Shown here: positions 55,801 to 64,000 of the stretch, piece by piece
Position numbering within the stretch: position 1 is the stretch's first letter
Layout of the letters: the number at the start of each line of letters is the position of its first letter
Assembly (NCBI RefSeq): GCF_947499295.1
Contig: NZ_CANMNP010000009.1
Coordinates: forward strand, 1-64,000
Source: an uncultured Roseibium sp.
GTDB lineage: Bacteria; Pseudomonadota; Alphaproteobacteria; Rhizobiales; Stappiaceae
Reading direction: 5' to 3'
DNA length: 64,000 nt
Notes under the pieces: generated by a model
The model's database searches: none
The model's input: the letters and a program-made list of their open reading frames with translations, nothing else
What the model was told of the DNA's origin: nothing
Translations under genes and position numbers: made by a program

Positions 55801-56472
55801 TTAGAACTTGTAGCCCAGTCCGAGGCGAACCTGTGAATTGCTGAAATCCGAGCTCACGCCGGTGCCGTTCAGGTTGAAATCCTGGCTGCCGAAATCTTGA
55901 TAGGAATAGTCAAGGCGTGCGCTAACATTGTTGGTAATGGCTGCTTCACCACCCGCGCCCAAGGTCCAGCCGAGAGCCGTCTTGTTATCGCTGTCACCAT
56001 TTCCGGAGAGTTCCAGATCGGCAATTGCCAGACCACCGGCGCCGTAAACCAGATAACGGTCGAAGGCATAACCGACACGACCGCGGATGTTGGAATTCCA
56101 GCTGGACTTGGATTCCAGGGTCAGGCCGCCATTCGTGCGTGAATCTTCAAGACTTGTGAGACTGAAGTCAGCTTCTGCACCGACGACCACATTTGGCGTG
56201 ATCTGATAGTTGTAACCGGTGTAAAGACCACCGCTGATGCCATTCGCACTGGTGTCCAGGCTGGCGCTACCGCTGGTGTTGTTGTCGAAGTTTCCGAAAG
56301 CCCAGCCGAGATTGCCACCGACGTAAAGCCCGGTCCAGTCGATGCTCTGCTGTGGGGCAGGAACCGCCTCGTAGGCTGGTGCCGGCGATTGCGGCAGATC
56401 CGCAGCCCAGACCGGGGCGGTTCCAGCCGTTGCGGCAGTCAGGGCCAAGCCTGCAATTGCAAGACGTTTCAT
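55801..56472 (-). CDS. Outer-membrane beta-barrel protein (Omp25/Omp31-like)
   Basis: The 223-residue protein has a signal peptide (AIAGLALTAATAGTAPVWAA), then the marks of the rhizobial/Brucella Omp25 group: DWTGLYVGGNLGWAFGNF, GGLYTGYNYQITPNVVVGAE, RGRVGYAFDRYLVYGAGGLA and LDYSYQDFG, ending in RLGLGYKF with the C-terminal aromatic needed for barrel insertion. It is expected to be an abundant 8-stranded barrel in the outer membrane. It is transcribed alone, away from the antiporter gene. Confidence 0.92.
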   Translation of the reverse strand: MKRLAIAGLALTAATAGTAPVWAADLPQSPAPAYEAVPAPQQSIDWTGLYVGGNLGWAFGNFDNNTSGSASLDTSANGISGGLYTGYNYQITPNVVVGAEADFSLTSLEDSRTNGGLTLESKSSWNSNIRGRVGYAFDRYLVYGAGGLAIADLELSGNGDSDNKTALGWTLGAGGEAAITNNVSARLDYSYQDFGSQDFNLNGTGVSSDFSNSQVRLGLGYKF

Positions 56473-56848
56473 TGATGGTACTCCAGATCCACATATTCAT
56501 ATTTGGTGGTCAAAAACAGTCGACCACACGGAACAGAACGAGGTATTACCGCGTCCATACTCGCCCCCTGCGGTGAGATATGGAGAGCGTTTGTGGCGGA
56601 TCAGGATTGAGAATTGGGAGTTTTGATGACAAATGGAGGCAACAATCTGGCACAATGAAAGTGCGGTTAACCGACTCGCAAATTGCAAGAGGGTGCCGGT
56701 AAAAATGACCTATCAGTCTGTTCAAAGATCCTTGTCCACGGCTTTCCCCGCCCCAATCTATTGCGTATAAGGCGCTCAACTGTAATTGAGCGCTCCTTCC
56801 CATTTGCCGCTCTCCGATGGCACGACCGACCCGAACCGGAACCTTTAG
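56473..56848. other. 376-base divergent intergenic region with an inverted repeat
   Basis: The region should contain the promoters of the barrel gene and the antiporter. GCGCTCAA-CTGTAA-TTGAGCGC (56772-56793) is a perfect 8-base inverted repeat 55 bases before the antiporter start and may be an operator or a leader hairpin. No gene is supported. Confidence 0.5.
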
Positions 56849-57865
56849 ATGCTGTTTGACTACATAAGCCTTGCAGGCGGACTTGTTGTGCTGATTATCG
56901 CCGGCGATGTCCTGGTCAGGGGGTCCGTAGGTATTGCCCAGCGGCTTGGCATCCCAAATCTGGTCATCGGCTTGACGATTGTGGCGTTCGGCACCTCTGC
57001 TCCTGAATTGGTAATTTCGCTCAAGGCGGCACTCGAAGGAGCCGGCGGTATTTCCATTGGTAACGTCGTCGGGTCAAACATAGCCAACGTGCTGCTGGTG
57101 CTCGGCATGCCTGCCCTGATTGCGGCAACCCCATGCGGCGAGTCAGGAGCAACGAGAAACGCGCTCTTCATGGTCGCTGTGACCATCGTGTTCATCACAT
57201 TTTGCTTCTTCACACCGATCGGTTTGCCAGAAGGTTTCATTCTCCTCATCTTGCTGGGTGCCTTTCTGGCTGCCTCGACGATGGTCGCCCAGCGACATCG
57301 CAAAGAACAGAAAGCCATTGCCGCCGCCGCGGCCGGCGCTGCCGTTGCAACGGGTCAACCCGACGAAGAAGACGATGCTCTGGACGATGTCGACGATGTG
57401 CCGGACTCGGTCTGGATCGCCGTTATCTACATTGTCCTTGGCCTGGTTGGATTGCCCTTGGGAGCGCATTTCACCATCGGCGGTGCCACCAGTATTGCAA
57501 GCGCCTGGGGCGTCAGCGAAGCCGTGATCGGTCTTACGATCATCGCACTTGGGACCTCACTGCCGGAACTGGCAACAACCGTCATGGCCGCGATCCGGCA
57601 GCACGGCGCAGTCGCCATCGGCAATGTCATCGGCTCGAACATCTTCAATCTACTGGCCATCATAGGCATCACGGCCGTTGTCGTGCCGATTGACGTTCCA
57701 CCTGAAGTGCTCAAGCTCGATATCTGGGTCATGCTGGCCTGTGCGCTTCTCCTGACCGCTCTTGCCGGATTTCGGATTTGCCTCGGGAGAATCTCCGGCC
57801 TCGCCATGACGGCTGCCTATGTCTTCTATATTGCGACCGTCTATATGCTGGGCCACACCGCCTGA
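56849..57865 (+). CDS. Calcium/sodium-type antiporter (CaCA family, YrbG-like)
   Basis: The 338-residue protein has two homologous halves of about five spans each with alpha-repeats: GTSAPELVISLKAALEG...GNVVGSNIANVLLVLG and ALGTSLPELATTVMAAIRQH...GNVIGSNIFNLLAI. These Glu- and Ser/Thr-rich re-entrant segments bind the cations. The halves are joined by an acidic cytoplasmic loop (PDEEDDALDDVDDVPD), which could sense Ca2+. It probably exports Ca2+ or another cation in exchange for Na+ or H+. The next gene, uvrC, begins 79 bases downstream and seems unrelated in function. Confidence 0.93.
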   Translation: MLFDYISLAGGLVVLIIAGDVLVRGSVGIAQRLGIPNLVIGLTIVAFGTSAPELVISLKAALEGAGGISIGNVVGSNIANVLLVLGMPALIAATPCGESGATRNALFMVAVTIVFITFCFFTPIGLPEGFILLILLGAFLAASTMVAQRHRKEQKAIAAAAAGAAVATGQPDEEDDALDDVDDVPDSVWIAVIYIVLGLVGLPLGAHFTIGGATSIASAWGVSEAVIGLTIIALGTSLPELATTVMAAIRQHGAVAIGNVIGSNIFNLLAIIGITAVVVPIDVPPEVLKLDIWVMLACALLLTALAGFRICLGRISGLAMTAAYVFYIATVYMLGHTA

Positions 57866-57944
57866 TCTTTGCACGGCAAGTTTTCCAACCGAGCACAGCG
57901 CTGCGCCCCTTTCCCCGGGGCGGCAAGACGCATAAATATCTGAC

Positions 57945-59906
57945 ATGCAGCAAAAACCTGATTCTCAATTGCCGGATGAGATAGCCGAACCCGTGAAGAA
58001 GGGGGTCGACGTCATCGCAGATGAGGTAAAGCGCCTGCCCAATGGCCCAGGTGTTTACCGCATGCTGGATGAAGATGGTGAGGTTCTTTATGTCGGCAAG
58101 GCACGCAGCCTGAAGAAGCGTGTCACCAGCTACACACGCCTACAAGGTCAATCCAACCGGATCATGCGCATGATCTTGTCGACCGCGTCGATGGAATTTG
58201 TCGTCACGGAGACAGAGCCAGAAGCCCTTCTGCTGGAAGCCAATCTCATCAAGCGGCTTCGGCCGCGCTTCAACGTGCTGCTGCGCGACGACAAGTCCTT
58301 TCCCTATATCCTGGTGACCGGTGATCACGAATCCGCGGCAATCGTCAAGCACCGCGGTGCACGCAAACGCAAGGGCGACTATTTCGGTCCGTTCGCGTCC
58401 GCCGGTGCCGTCGACCGAACCATCAATGCGCTGCAGAAGGCCTTTCTGATCCGGACCTGTTCCGACAGTTACTATGAGAATCGGACCAGGCCCTGCCTGC
58501 AGTATCAGATCAAGCGCTGCGCTGGACCCTGCACTGGCGAAATCGATCAGGAAGACTATGCGGGTCTGGTTTCTGAAGCCAAGGCCTTCCTGTCCGGACG
58601 CAGCCAGCTGATCAAGAAACAGCTCGCGGAACAGATGGAAACCGCGTCGGCGGAACTGGAATTCGAAAGAGCCGCCATCTATCGGGACCGCCTGTCGGCG
58701 CTGTCCCATATCCAGGCGCATCAGGGCATCAATCCGCAATCCGTGGAGGAAGCTGATGTCTTCGCCATCCACCAGGAAGGCGGCCAGAACTGCGTTCAGG
58801 TTTTCTTCTTTCGCACCGGACAGAACTGGGGCAACAGGGCCTATTTCCCAAAAGCAGACAAGTCTCTGGAAGAAGCCGACATCCTGGAGAGCTTTCTTGC
58901 CCAGTTTTACGACGACAAGCCGGCACCGAAACAGATCCTGCTGTCACACAGGCTGACGGAACAGGAACTCCTGTCTGAAGCCCTGTCGGAGCGCACCGGT
59001 CGCAAGGTTGATGTCGCAACGCCCCAGCGCGGCGAAAAAAGGGAGCTTGTGGATCATGCGTTGACCAATGCACGCGAAGCGCTCGGGCGTCGCCTCGCGG
59101 AAACCTCAAGCCAGGCCCGGCTTTTGAAGGGCGTGGCGGAAGCGTTCGACCTGAAAGCACCACCACGTCGCATCGAAGTCTATGACAATTCTCACATCAT
59201 GGGCACAAACGCGGTTGGTGGCATGATCGTTGCCGGTCTTGAAGGTTTCACAAAAGGCCAATACCGCAAATTCAACATCAAGTCCGAAGACCTGGTTCCA
59301 GGCGATGACTACGGCATGATGCGTGAGGTTCTGATGCGCCGCTTCTCGCGTCTTCTCAAGGAACATGCCCGCGAAAGTGCCAAAGACGTGCACGACACGG
59401 TGCAGAATGGCGATACCAACGACGACGACATCGATGCTCCCGCCGCTTCCGAAATGCCCGCCTGGCCTGACCTGGTGTTGATTGATGGTGGTCAGGGTCA
59501 ACTGACGGCCGCCAGGGAAACGCTGGAAGAACTCGGTATTAGCGACGTTCCGCTTGTTGGCATCGCAAAGGGTCCTGACCGGGACGCGGGACGCGAGAAG
59601 TTTTTCATCCCCGGCAGGCAGTCCTTCATGCTGCCAGAAAGGGATCCGGTGCTTTATTTCGTTCAGCGTTTGCGTGACGAAGCGCACCGCTTTGCGATCG
59701 GCAGTCACCGGGCACGGCGCAAGAAAGATATCGTGAAGAACCCGCTTGATGAGATCGCCGGTATCGGCCCAACCCGAAAGAAGGCCCTTCTGACCCACTT
59801 TGGAACCGCAAAGGCCGTCTCCAAAGCCGGACTTGATGATCTGGCAGCCGTTCCAGGAATTTCCGAAGCGATGGCCCGTCTGGTTTATGACCATTTTCAC
59901 GAATAG
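57945..59906 (+). CDS. uvrC: Excinuclease ABC subunit C
   Basis: The 653-residue protein has the full UvrC layout: an N-terminal GIY-YIG nuclease ([30 protein letters not shown]), the Cys-rich stretch ([15 protein letters not shown]), a UVR motif that binds UvrB ([20 protein letters not shown]), the RNase H-like 5' nuclease ([39 protein letters not shown]), and a C-terminal helix-hairpin-helix pair ([29 protein letters not shown]). It makes both incisions around damage found by UvrAB. uvrB lies 34 kb away in the same window. Confidence 0.96.
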   Translation: MQQKPDSQLPDEIAEPVKKGVDVIADEVKRLPNGPGVYRMLDEDGEVLYVGKARSLKKRVTSYTRLQGQSNRIMRMILSTASMEFVVTETEPEALLLEANLIKRLRPRFNVLLRDDKSFPYILVTGDHESAAIVKHRGARKRKGDYFGPFASAGAVDRTINALQKAFLIRTCSDSYYENRTRPCLQYQIKRCAGPCTGEIDQEDYAGLVSEAKAFLSGRSQLIKKQLAEQMETASAELEFERAAIYRDRLSALSHIQAHQGINPQSVEEADVFAIHQEGGQNCVQVFFFRTGQNWGNRAYFPKADKSLEEADILESFLAQFYDDKPAPKQILLSHRLTEQELLSEALSERTGRKVDVATPQRGEKRELVDHALTNAREALGRRLAETSSQARLLKGVAEAFDLKAPPRRIEVYDNSHIMGTNAVGGMIVAGLEGFTKGQYRKFNIKSEDLVPGDDYGMMREVLMRRFSRLLKEHARESAKDVHDTVQNGDTNDDDIDAPAASEMPAWPDLVLIDGGQGQLTAARETLEELGISDVPLVGIAKGPDRDAGREKFFIPGRQSFMLPERDPVLYFVQRLRDEAHRFAIGSHRARRKKDIVKNPLDEIAGIGPTRKKALLTHFGTAKAVSKAGLDDLAAVPGISEAMARLVYDHFHE

Positions 59907-60076
59907 CGGTGACTCAAGCCACCGCTCTCGTCTTGCCGCCTTCTTCGCCCGGCGCGTTTCGGGCATTTTATTCCGTAAACTCAGCTGCTAGAAGCGGCTG
60001 ACTTCCAAACCCGGGAAATCCGGCCCCCAACATTCCCGTAACTGCGCAGCTATACGCGCCAAGCCCAGAAACGAAG

Positions 60077-61624
60077 ATGTCTCAATATACGATCGACCGC
60101 GCTTTCAAGCTGATAGACAGCCAAAAATTTGCCGAAGCGATGCCCTTGTTGATCGATCTTCATGATCAGGATCCAACAAATGCCAGGGTCAATTATGGCC
60201 TTGGCCTGGCTTACCTGTTCTTCGGGCAACCAGGACGCGCCGTGCCACACCTTGCGTCCGCTGCCAAGGCCGCCAAAAAAGAAGCTGCCGTTCATACGAC
60301 CCTAGCCAGTGCGCTGAACCTGAATGCGCAAAGTGAGGAAGCCCTGGCTCCAGCCCGCAAGGGTGTCGCGCTCGACGGCAAGTCGGAATACACGCAACGG
60401 GTCCTTGGACAGGTCTACGCCGACCTGCGCAAGCCGGTCATGGCCAAGCAGGCATTTGAGCGGGCTTTGAGCGCGGAACCAAAATCCGCCAGATCACAAC
60501 TCGGCCTCTACGAAGTTGAAAAAAGCCTCGGCCACTCTGAAACGGCCGAAGACTGTCTCCATGCTGCTTTCGGTCTGTCCCCAGACGACCCGCTTGTGCT
60601 TGTGTCTGCAGCCAATTCGTCTGACGAAACCCTTAGAGAAAATGTCCTGACAAGGATCGAACGCATCTTGAGCACTGTGCCGGAAGGTGCCGCTCATCCC
60701 GAGATAGCAAAACTCTCATTCGCTGCCGGCAAAATCTTGGACGACCGCCAGGACCTCGAAAAAGCATTTCACTATTTCGACAATTACCGTGCGGGTCTTT
60801 ACCGAGGCTATCAGCCGGAACGCTACGAATGGTTCGTCCAAACCTGCAAAACGGTTTTCACCGGCGATTTCTTCAAAAGCCGCGAAAACTTTGCTCTTTC
60901 CAGTGCGCGACCTGTCTTTGTCGTCGGCATGCCGCAATCCGGCTCGCCTTTGATAGAGAAGATGGTTTCCAGCCATCCTGATGCAGCAGCTGCCGGCGAG
61001 GTTCCCGTATTTCTGCAAGCCATTGGAGAGTTTACCAAGGGACAACCTCACGGACCTGCCCTGTTCGATCATGCTCTCGCACTCGACAAGCGAACCGTGC
61101 AGCGCATTGGCCGAAAGTATCTAGCTAGCCTGGACAAGCTCGACAGAAGGTCCCGTCTGATGGTCGATGCCACACCGCTCAGCTTTGAGTATCTTTGGCT
61201 GCTTGCCCTGCTCTTTCCCAATGCTTCCTTCGTTCACACAACAAGATCAGCAGCCGACACCTGCCTTGATCTGTATAGGACGCCCCTACCTGCAGAGCAC
61301 ACCTACAATACCGATCAGACGTCACTCGGGCACTACCACGGTCAACAACTTGACTTGATGGATCATTGGCAGAACGTGCTGCCTGTTAAGCTTCTTGAAC
61401 AGTCTTTTGAGGCTCTTGTGGCCGATCCAAGATCCGAAGGCCAGGCCCTTATCGGTCACCTGGGCCTGACATGGCATGACGACTGCCTCGCACCTTTTGG
61501 CAAAGACGGTCGGGAGGGGTCCGTGAAAACTAGCGAGAACAAGCTGCCGACGCCAGCCAAATGGGAAGACTATAGGTCTCAAATTCAGCCATTGTTGAAA
61601 GCGCTTGAGCGTTCTTCAGCTTGA
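60077..61624 (+). CDS. TPR-repeat protein with sulfotransferase-like domain
   Basis: The 515-residue protein starts with about six TPR-type helical repeats (KLIDSQKFAEAMPLLIDLHD, VNYGLGLAYLFFGQPGRAVP, LASALNLNAQSEEALAPARK) to about residue 230. The second half fits a P-loop sulfotransferase (Sulfotransfer family): the PAPS 5'-phosphosulfate loop is VFVVGMPQSGSPLIEKMVSS, then DATPLSFEYLWLL and FVHTTRSAADTCLDLYRTPL (3'-phosphate site). The loop normally reads P-R-S-G-T; here it is P-Q-S-G-S, so binding may be altered. The acceptor is unknown. Confidence 0.82.
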   Translation: MSQYTIDRAFKLIDSQKFAEAMPLLIDLHDQDPTNARVNYGLGLAYLFFGQPGRAVPHLASAAKAAKKEAAVHTTLASALNLNAQSEEALAPARKGVALDGKSEYTQRVLGQVYADLRKPVMAKQAFERALSAEPKSARSQLGLYEVEKSLGHSETAEDCLHAAFGLSPDDPLVLVSAANSSDETLRENVLTRIERILSTVPEGAAHPEIAKLSFAAGKILDDRQDLEKAFHYFDNYRAGLYRGYQPERYEWFVQTCKTVFTGDFFKSRENFALSSARPVFVVGMPQSGSPLIEKMVSSHPDAAAAGEVPVFLQAIGEFTKGQPHGPALFDHALALDKRTVQRIGRKYLASLDKLDRRSRLMVDATPLSFEYLWLLALLFPNASFVHTTRSAADTCLDLYRTPLPAEHTYNTDQTSLGHYHGQQLDLMDHWQNVLPVKLLEQSFEALVADPRSEGQALIGHLGLTWHDDCLAPFGKDGREGSVKTSENKLPTPAKWEDYRSQIQPLLKALERSSA

Positions 61625-61702
61625 AGGGTGACAATCAGCAATCCATAGACAGATGCCGTGCGGTCTCTAGTATCGCCGGATGAACGCCGGACATTTACCC
61701 TG

Positions 61703-62812
61703 ATGCAGCAACAAGAACCAGAAACGCGCAGATCGCTGACTCGAGCGGCCATATCGCTGATCGGTTGGTGCGGCCTGCTTGGAGCCTTGACCGTCTGCTT
61801 CATGGGACTATCCACATTCGTCGCGCCTGATTTCTGGTTTGCCGACAACATGAGCTTTTTCCTCACGCAATACCTCATGGCAGGTCTCGCCGGCGTGATC
61901 GGCGGGCTGCTTGGATTGTTTGTCAGCCATCGCTTCAAGCTGCTCTATAGGTTTTTCTGGCTCCTATCATTGGCCGCCTTCGCAGCACTTGTAGCACTGA
62001 CCTCCTCTCGCACTCAGGCAAACACGGTCTCACCAACGCCATTGGCAGATGGCAGACAGCCGCTCAAGATAATCTCCATCAACATCGAGCATCTCTTTTT
62101 GGGCGATGAGGTTCTCACTTCATTTCTCGAAAGGGAAAACGCCGACATCGTCGTCATGCAGGAAGTTCTCTGGTGGCTGCAGGAGCGCAGATGGGAGCGG
62201 CTCGGTCTTACGGTAGGCAGCACAGGCCAAAACGGATTTCCGGAACACTTGCAAATCGGAGAGCTTGGCGGATTGGCGGTCTACTCGCGTTTCCCGATCC
62301 TGAAGGCCGTAACGAAAGTCATACAAGGAAAACTGCCGGCAGGCGCAAACGTCTACTACGACGCGGATCGTGAATTGCTTTCATTGACGCTGGATACAGG
62401 CGACACCCCCCTGCAGCTGGTGGTCATTCATCCTGATAGCCCGCGGACCGAACCCCGGTGGCAGAACAAGCGGGACTATCTCGATGAGTTGGACGAGGTC
62501 ATAGAACGCCTACGCAATGAAAACTCCGGACACATCCTGGCAATCGGAGACTGGAACAGCTCGCCCTGGTCGGGCCGTTTCCAGGAAACGCTCATCGCCA
62601 ACAAATTGGCGACAGCCTATCCAGGCGGCTGGCCACGAAATACGCGTTTCTTTTTCGACTATCGCCTTCACAAGATCCTGGGAGCCCCGGTTGATCAGTT
62701 TGGCGCATCTTCTGATCTCCAGGTCGTCGACGTAACGCTTGGGCCTGACATCGGATCCGACCACCTTCCGCTGATTGTCGAACTCGGCCTTGTCGAACCA
62801 GGCCCTGATTGA
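61703..62812 (+). CDS. Endonuclease/exonuclease/phosphatase-family membrane protein (YafD-like)
   Basis: The 369-residue protein has three N-terminal membrane spans (LIGWCGLLGALTVCFMGLST, FLTQYLMAGLAGVIGGLLGL, FWLLSLAAFAALVALT) and then an EEP domain: SINIEHLFLGDE (Asn), ADIVVMQEVLWW (metal-binding Glu), GGLAVYSRFPIL, HPDSPRTEPRWQNKRDYL, AIGDWNSSPWSG (catalytic Asp-x-Asn) and GSDHLPLIVEL (Asp-His). The catalytic domain should lie outside the cytoplasmic membrane. Whether it cleaves nucleic acid or a phosphoester lipid is unknown. I prefer the ATG at 61703 over a GTG at 61658. Confidence 0.85.
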   Translation: MQQQEPETRRSLTRAAISLIGWCGLLGALTVCFMGLSTFVAPDFWFADNMSFFLTQYLMAGLAGVIGGLLGLFVSHRFKLLYRFFWLLSLAAFAALVALTSSRTQANTVSPTPLADGRQPLKIISINIEHLFLGDEVLTSFLERENADIVVMQEVLWWLQERRWERLGLTVGSTGQNGFPEHLQIGELGGLAVYSRFPILKAVTKVIQGKLPAGANVYYDADRELLSLTLDTGDTPLQLVVIHPDSPRTEPRWQNKRDYLDELDEVIERLRNENSGHILAIGDWNSSPWSGRFQETLIANKLATAYPGGWPRNTRFFFDYRLHKILGAPVDQFGASSDLQVVDVTLGPDIGSDHLPLIVELGLVEPGPD

Positions 62813-62909
62813 GCGATAAGCTGTGACCTAATCCTGAAAGTATTTGAGGCTTTGCCTCCGATTGGGAACACTGCGAACGACAATCAACCCGATTCCCGAT
62901 CTTTGGCTC

Positions 62910-63488
62910 ATGGCAAAACTCTATTTCAACTATTCCTCGATGAATGCTGGCAAGTCGACAGTGCTGCTGCAGGCTGCCTACAATTACGAGGAACGCGGCA
63001 TGAACACTCTCCTACTGATAGCTGCCTTCGACGATCGTGGCGGCAAGGGCAAGATTGCCTCGCGTATCGGACTTGCGGCAGAGGCTGACGTTTTCTCTTC
63101 GGCTGACGATGTTTTCTTCCATATTTCCAAGGCGCGTGAGGCAGGCAAGCTGGATGCGGTTCTGGTAGATGAAGCCCAGTTTCTGACCGAAGAACAGGTC
63201 TGGCAACTGGCCAGGGTCGCAGATCAGCTCCGCGTTCCGGTCATGTGTTTCGGTCTGCGCACGGATTTTCAGGGCAAACTCTTTCCAGGAAGCGCAGCGC
63301 TTTTGGCGCTCGCGGACAATCTGAAGGAAATCAAGACAATCTGCTGGTGCGGCCGCAAGGCGACGATGGTCGCGCGGCTTGATGAAAACGGCAAAATTCT
63401 CGAAGAAGGTGATCAGGTCGTCATTGGCGGAAACGAAACCTATGTCTCCCTTTGCCGGCACCACTGGACGCAAAGGGCACTTGGCTAG
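62910..63488 (+). CDS. tdk: Thymidine kinase
   Basis: The 192-residue protein matches type II thymidine kinase: MAKLYFNYSSMNAGKSTVLL with the P-loop, AVLVDEAQFLTEEQV (Walker B), the lasso and zinc site ICWCGRKATMVARL and VSLCRHHW, and the thymidine-binding FGLRTDFQGKLFPGS. It phosphorylates thymidine to dTMP in the salvage pathway. I chose the ATG at 62910 because the protein then starts as in other Tdk enzymes; the longer frame from 62844 has no homology. The length agrees with the ~200-residue norm. Confidence 0.95.
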   Translation: MAKLYFNYSSMNAGKSTVLLQAAYNYEERGMNTLLLIAAFDDRGGKGKIASRIGLAAEADVFSSADDVFFHISKAREAGKLDAVLVDEAQFLTEEQVWQLARVADQLRVPVMCFGLRTDFQGKLFPGSAALLALADNLKEIKTICWCGRKATMVARLDENGKILEEGDQVVIGGNETYVSLCRHHWTQRALG

Positions 63489-63609
63489 TTTAGATTAAGC
63501 CTCATGAAGCTACGCAGTCATCGAACCGGGCCCAACAACCAATAGAGCCCTTGCACCCCATTCCAGCCCCTCGTAAAAGGGAAGAAAGCAAGTCAGGAGT
63601 GGGCCCAAG

Positions 63610-63903
63610 ATGCTTGGCAAGATGTTCAAATCGCTGTTCTCGTCGTCCGGCGAAGGTAAGGCGAAAAGCAGTTCGAAAGCCACCACTGTGCAGCACGATG
63701 CCTTTCGGATCGTCGCTACGCCGCAATCGAACAACGGTCAATGGCAGGTGTCCGGCCGGATTGAAAAAGACTTCGGCGAGACCACCAAAGTGCATACCTT
63801 TATCCGGGCAGACACGATGCCCGACGAGGAGGGCGCTGCCAGAGAGATGGTGCGCAAAGCCAAAATGATGATTGACCAACTAGGCGATAGCATATTCGAT
63901 TGA
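63610..63903 (+). CDS. HlyU-family protein
   Basis: The 97-residue protein fits the HlyU family: a short basic start (MLGKMFKSLFSSSG), then GYx-type strand HDAFRIVATPQSNNGQWQVS, GRIEKDFGETTKVHTFIRAD and AAREMVRKAKMMIDQLGDSI. AGGAG lies 10 bases before the ATG. HlyU in Vibrio is a transcriptional activator, but this alphaproteobacterial family shares only the name and may not bind DNA. Nothing else is visible in the last 97 bases of the window. Confidence 0.85.
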   Translation: MLGKMFKSLFSSSGEGKAKSSSKATTVQHDAFRIVATPQSNNGQWQVSGRIEKDFGETTKVHTFIRADTMPDEEGAAREMVRKAKMMIDQLGDSIFD

Positions 63904-64000
63904 AACCGGTAGAAGGTTTCCCGAGGCACTCGCGTTAGAGTAATTATTGGGGCGCTGAGCTGAATGTCCGGAGAAGAAAGACGACACGCGTCTTCCTATC

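Overview
The window reads as chromosomal DNA of a marine-type alphaproteobacterium, probably Hyphomicrobiales near Stappiaceae (Labrenzia/Roseibium). The support is a BetC choline-sulfatase very like the rhizobial enzyme, an Omp25/31-type porin-like barrel, DUF1176, DUF1402 and DUF3775 proteins, RlmJ, ClpS, a UvrB with long extra tails, and a CtrA-type TTAA-N7-TTAA box. This placement comes from recognising families; no search was run. Gene density is high and I saw no rRNA, tRNA, CRISPR array, prophage or intact insertion sequence.

Layout. 1-4.05 kb: end of a sugar ABC-transporter ATPase, a cytoplasmic GH2 beta-mannosidase and a convergent LacI regulator, probably one mannoside-use locus. 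4.1-6.4 kb: minus-strand operon of a small secreted protein, two L,D-transpeptidases and a thioredoxin-like CxxC protein, the last three with twin-arginine N-termini. 6.4-17.2 kb: metabolic and stress genes (DUF3775, DUF1624, GMC oxidoreductase, APH-like kinase, SelT/W/H-like protein, esterase with a divergent MarR gene, desaturase, MerR plus CMD, choline-sulfatase). 17.2-21 kb: a Tat-exported protein that looks like an alanyl-tRNA synthetase core, then a lysozyme/M15 wall hydrolase encoded with a lipoprotein. 21.2-27.6 kb: uvrB, a small GIY-YIG nuclease between copies of a palindromic repeat, a secreted caspase-like protein and a membrane class III nucleotide cyclase. 27.8-33.8 kb: DUF1176 protein, a long coiled-coil filament candidate behind a CtrA-type box, an SDR epimerase, two decayed genes and clpS.

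34-44.2 kb: CHAP-like secreted protein, MFS transporter, an RTX protein with 39 unbroken nonapeptide repeats, a multi-PAS hybrid histidine kinase translationally coupled to an OmpR-type regulator, and a DUF1402 protein. 44.2-50.8 kb: MBL hydrolase, second DUF1176 protein, a cold-shock-domain protein with a very long Gly/Arg/Tyr-rich arm, GNAT, rlmJ, a small secreted protein, RNase T2 and a GST. 50.8-64 kb: RND efflux pump and adaptor, outer-membrane barrel, Ca2+/Na+-type antiporter, uvrC, TPR-sulfotransferase, EEP-family membrane protein, thymidine kinase and a HlyU-family protein.

The items most worth a second look are the Tat-exported AlaRS-like protein (17251-18141), the repeat-flanked GIY-YIG gene (24331-24958), the CtrA-boxed coiled-coil gene (29767-31326), the wall-hydrolase/lipoprotein pair (18311-20945) and the Gly-rich cold-shock protein (46436-47317).
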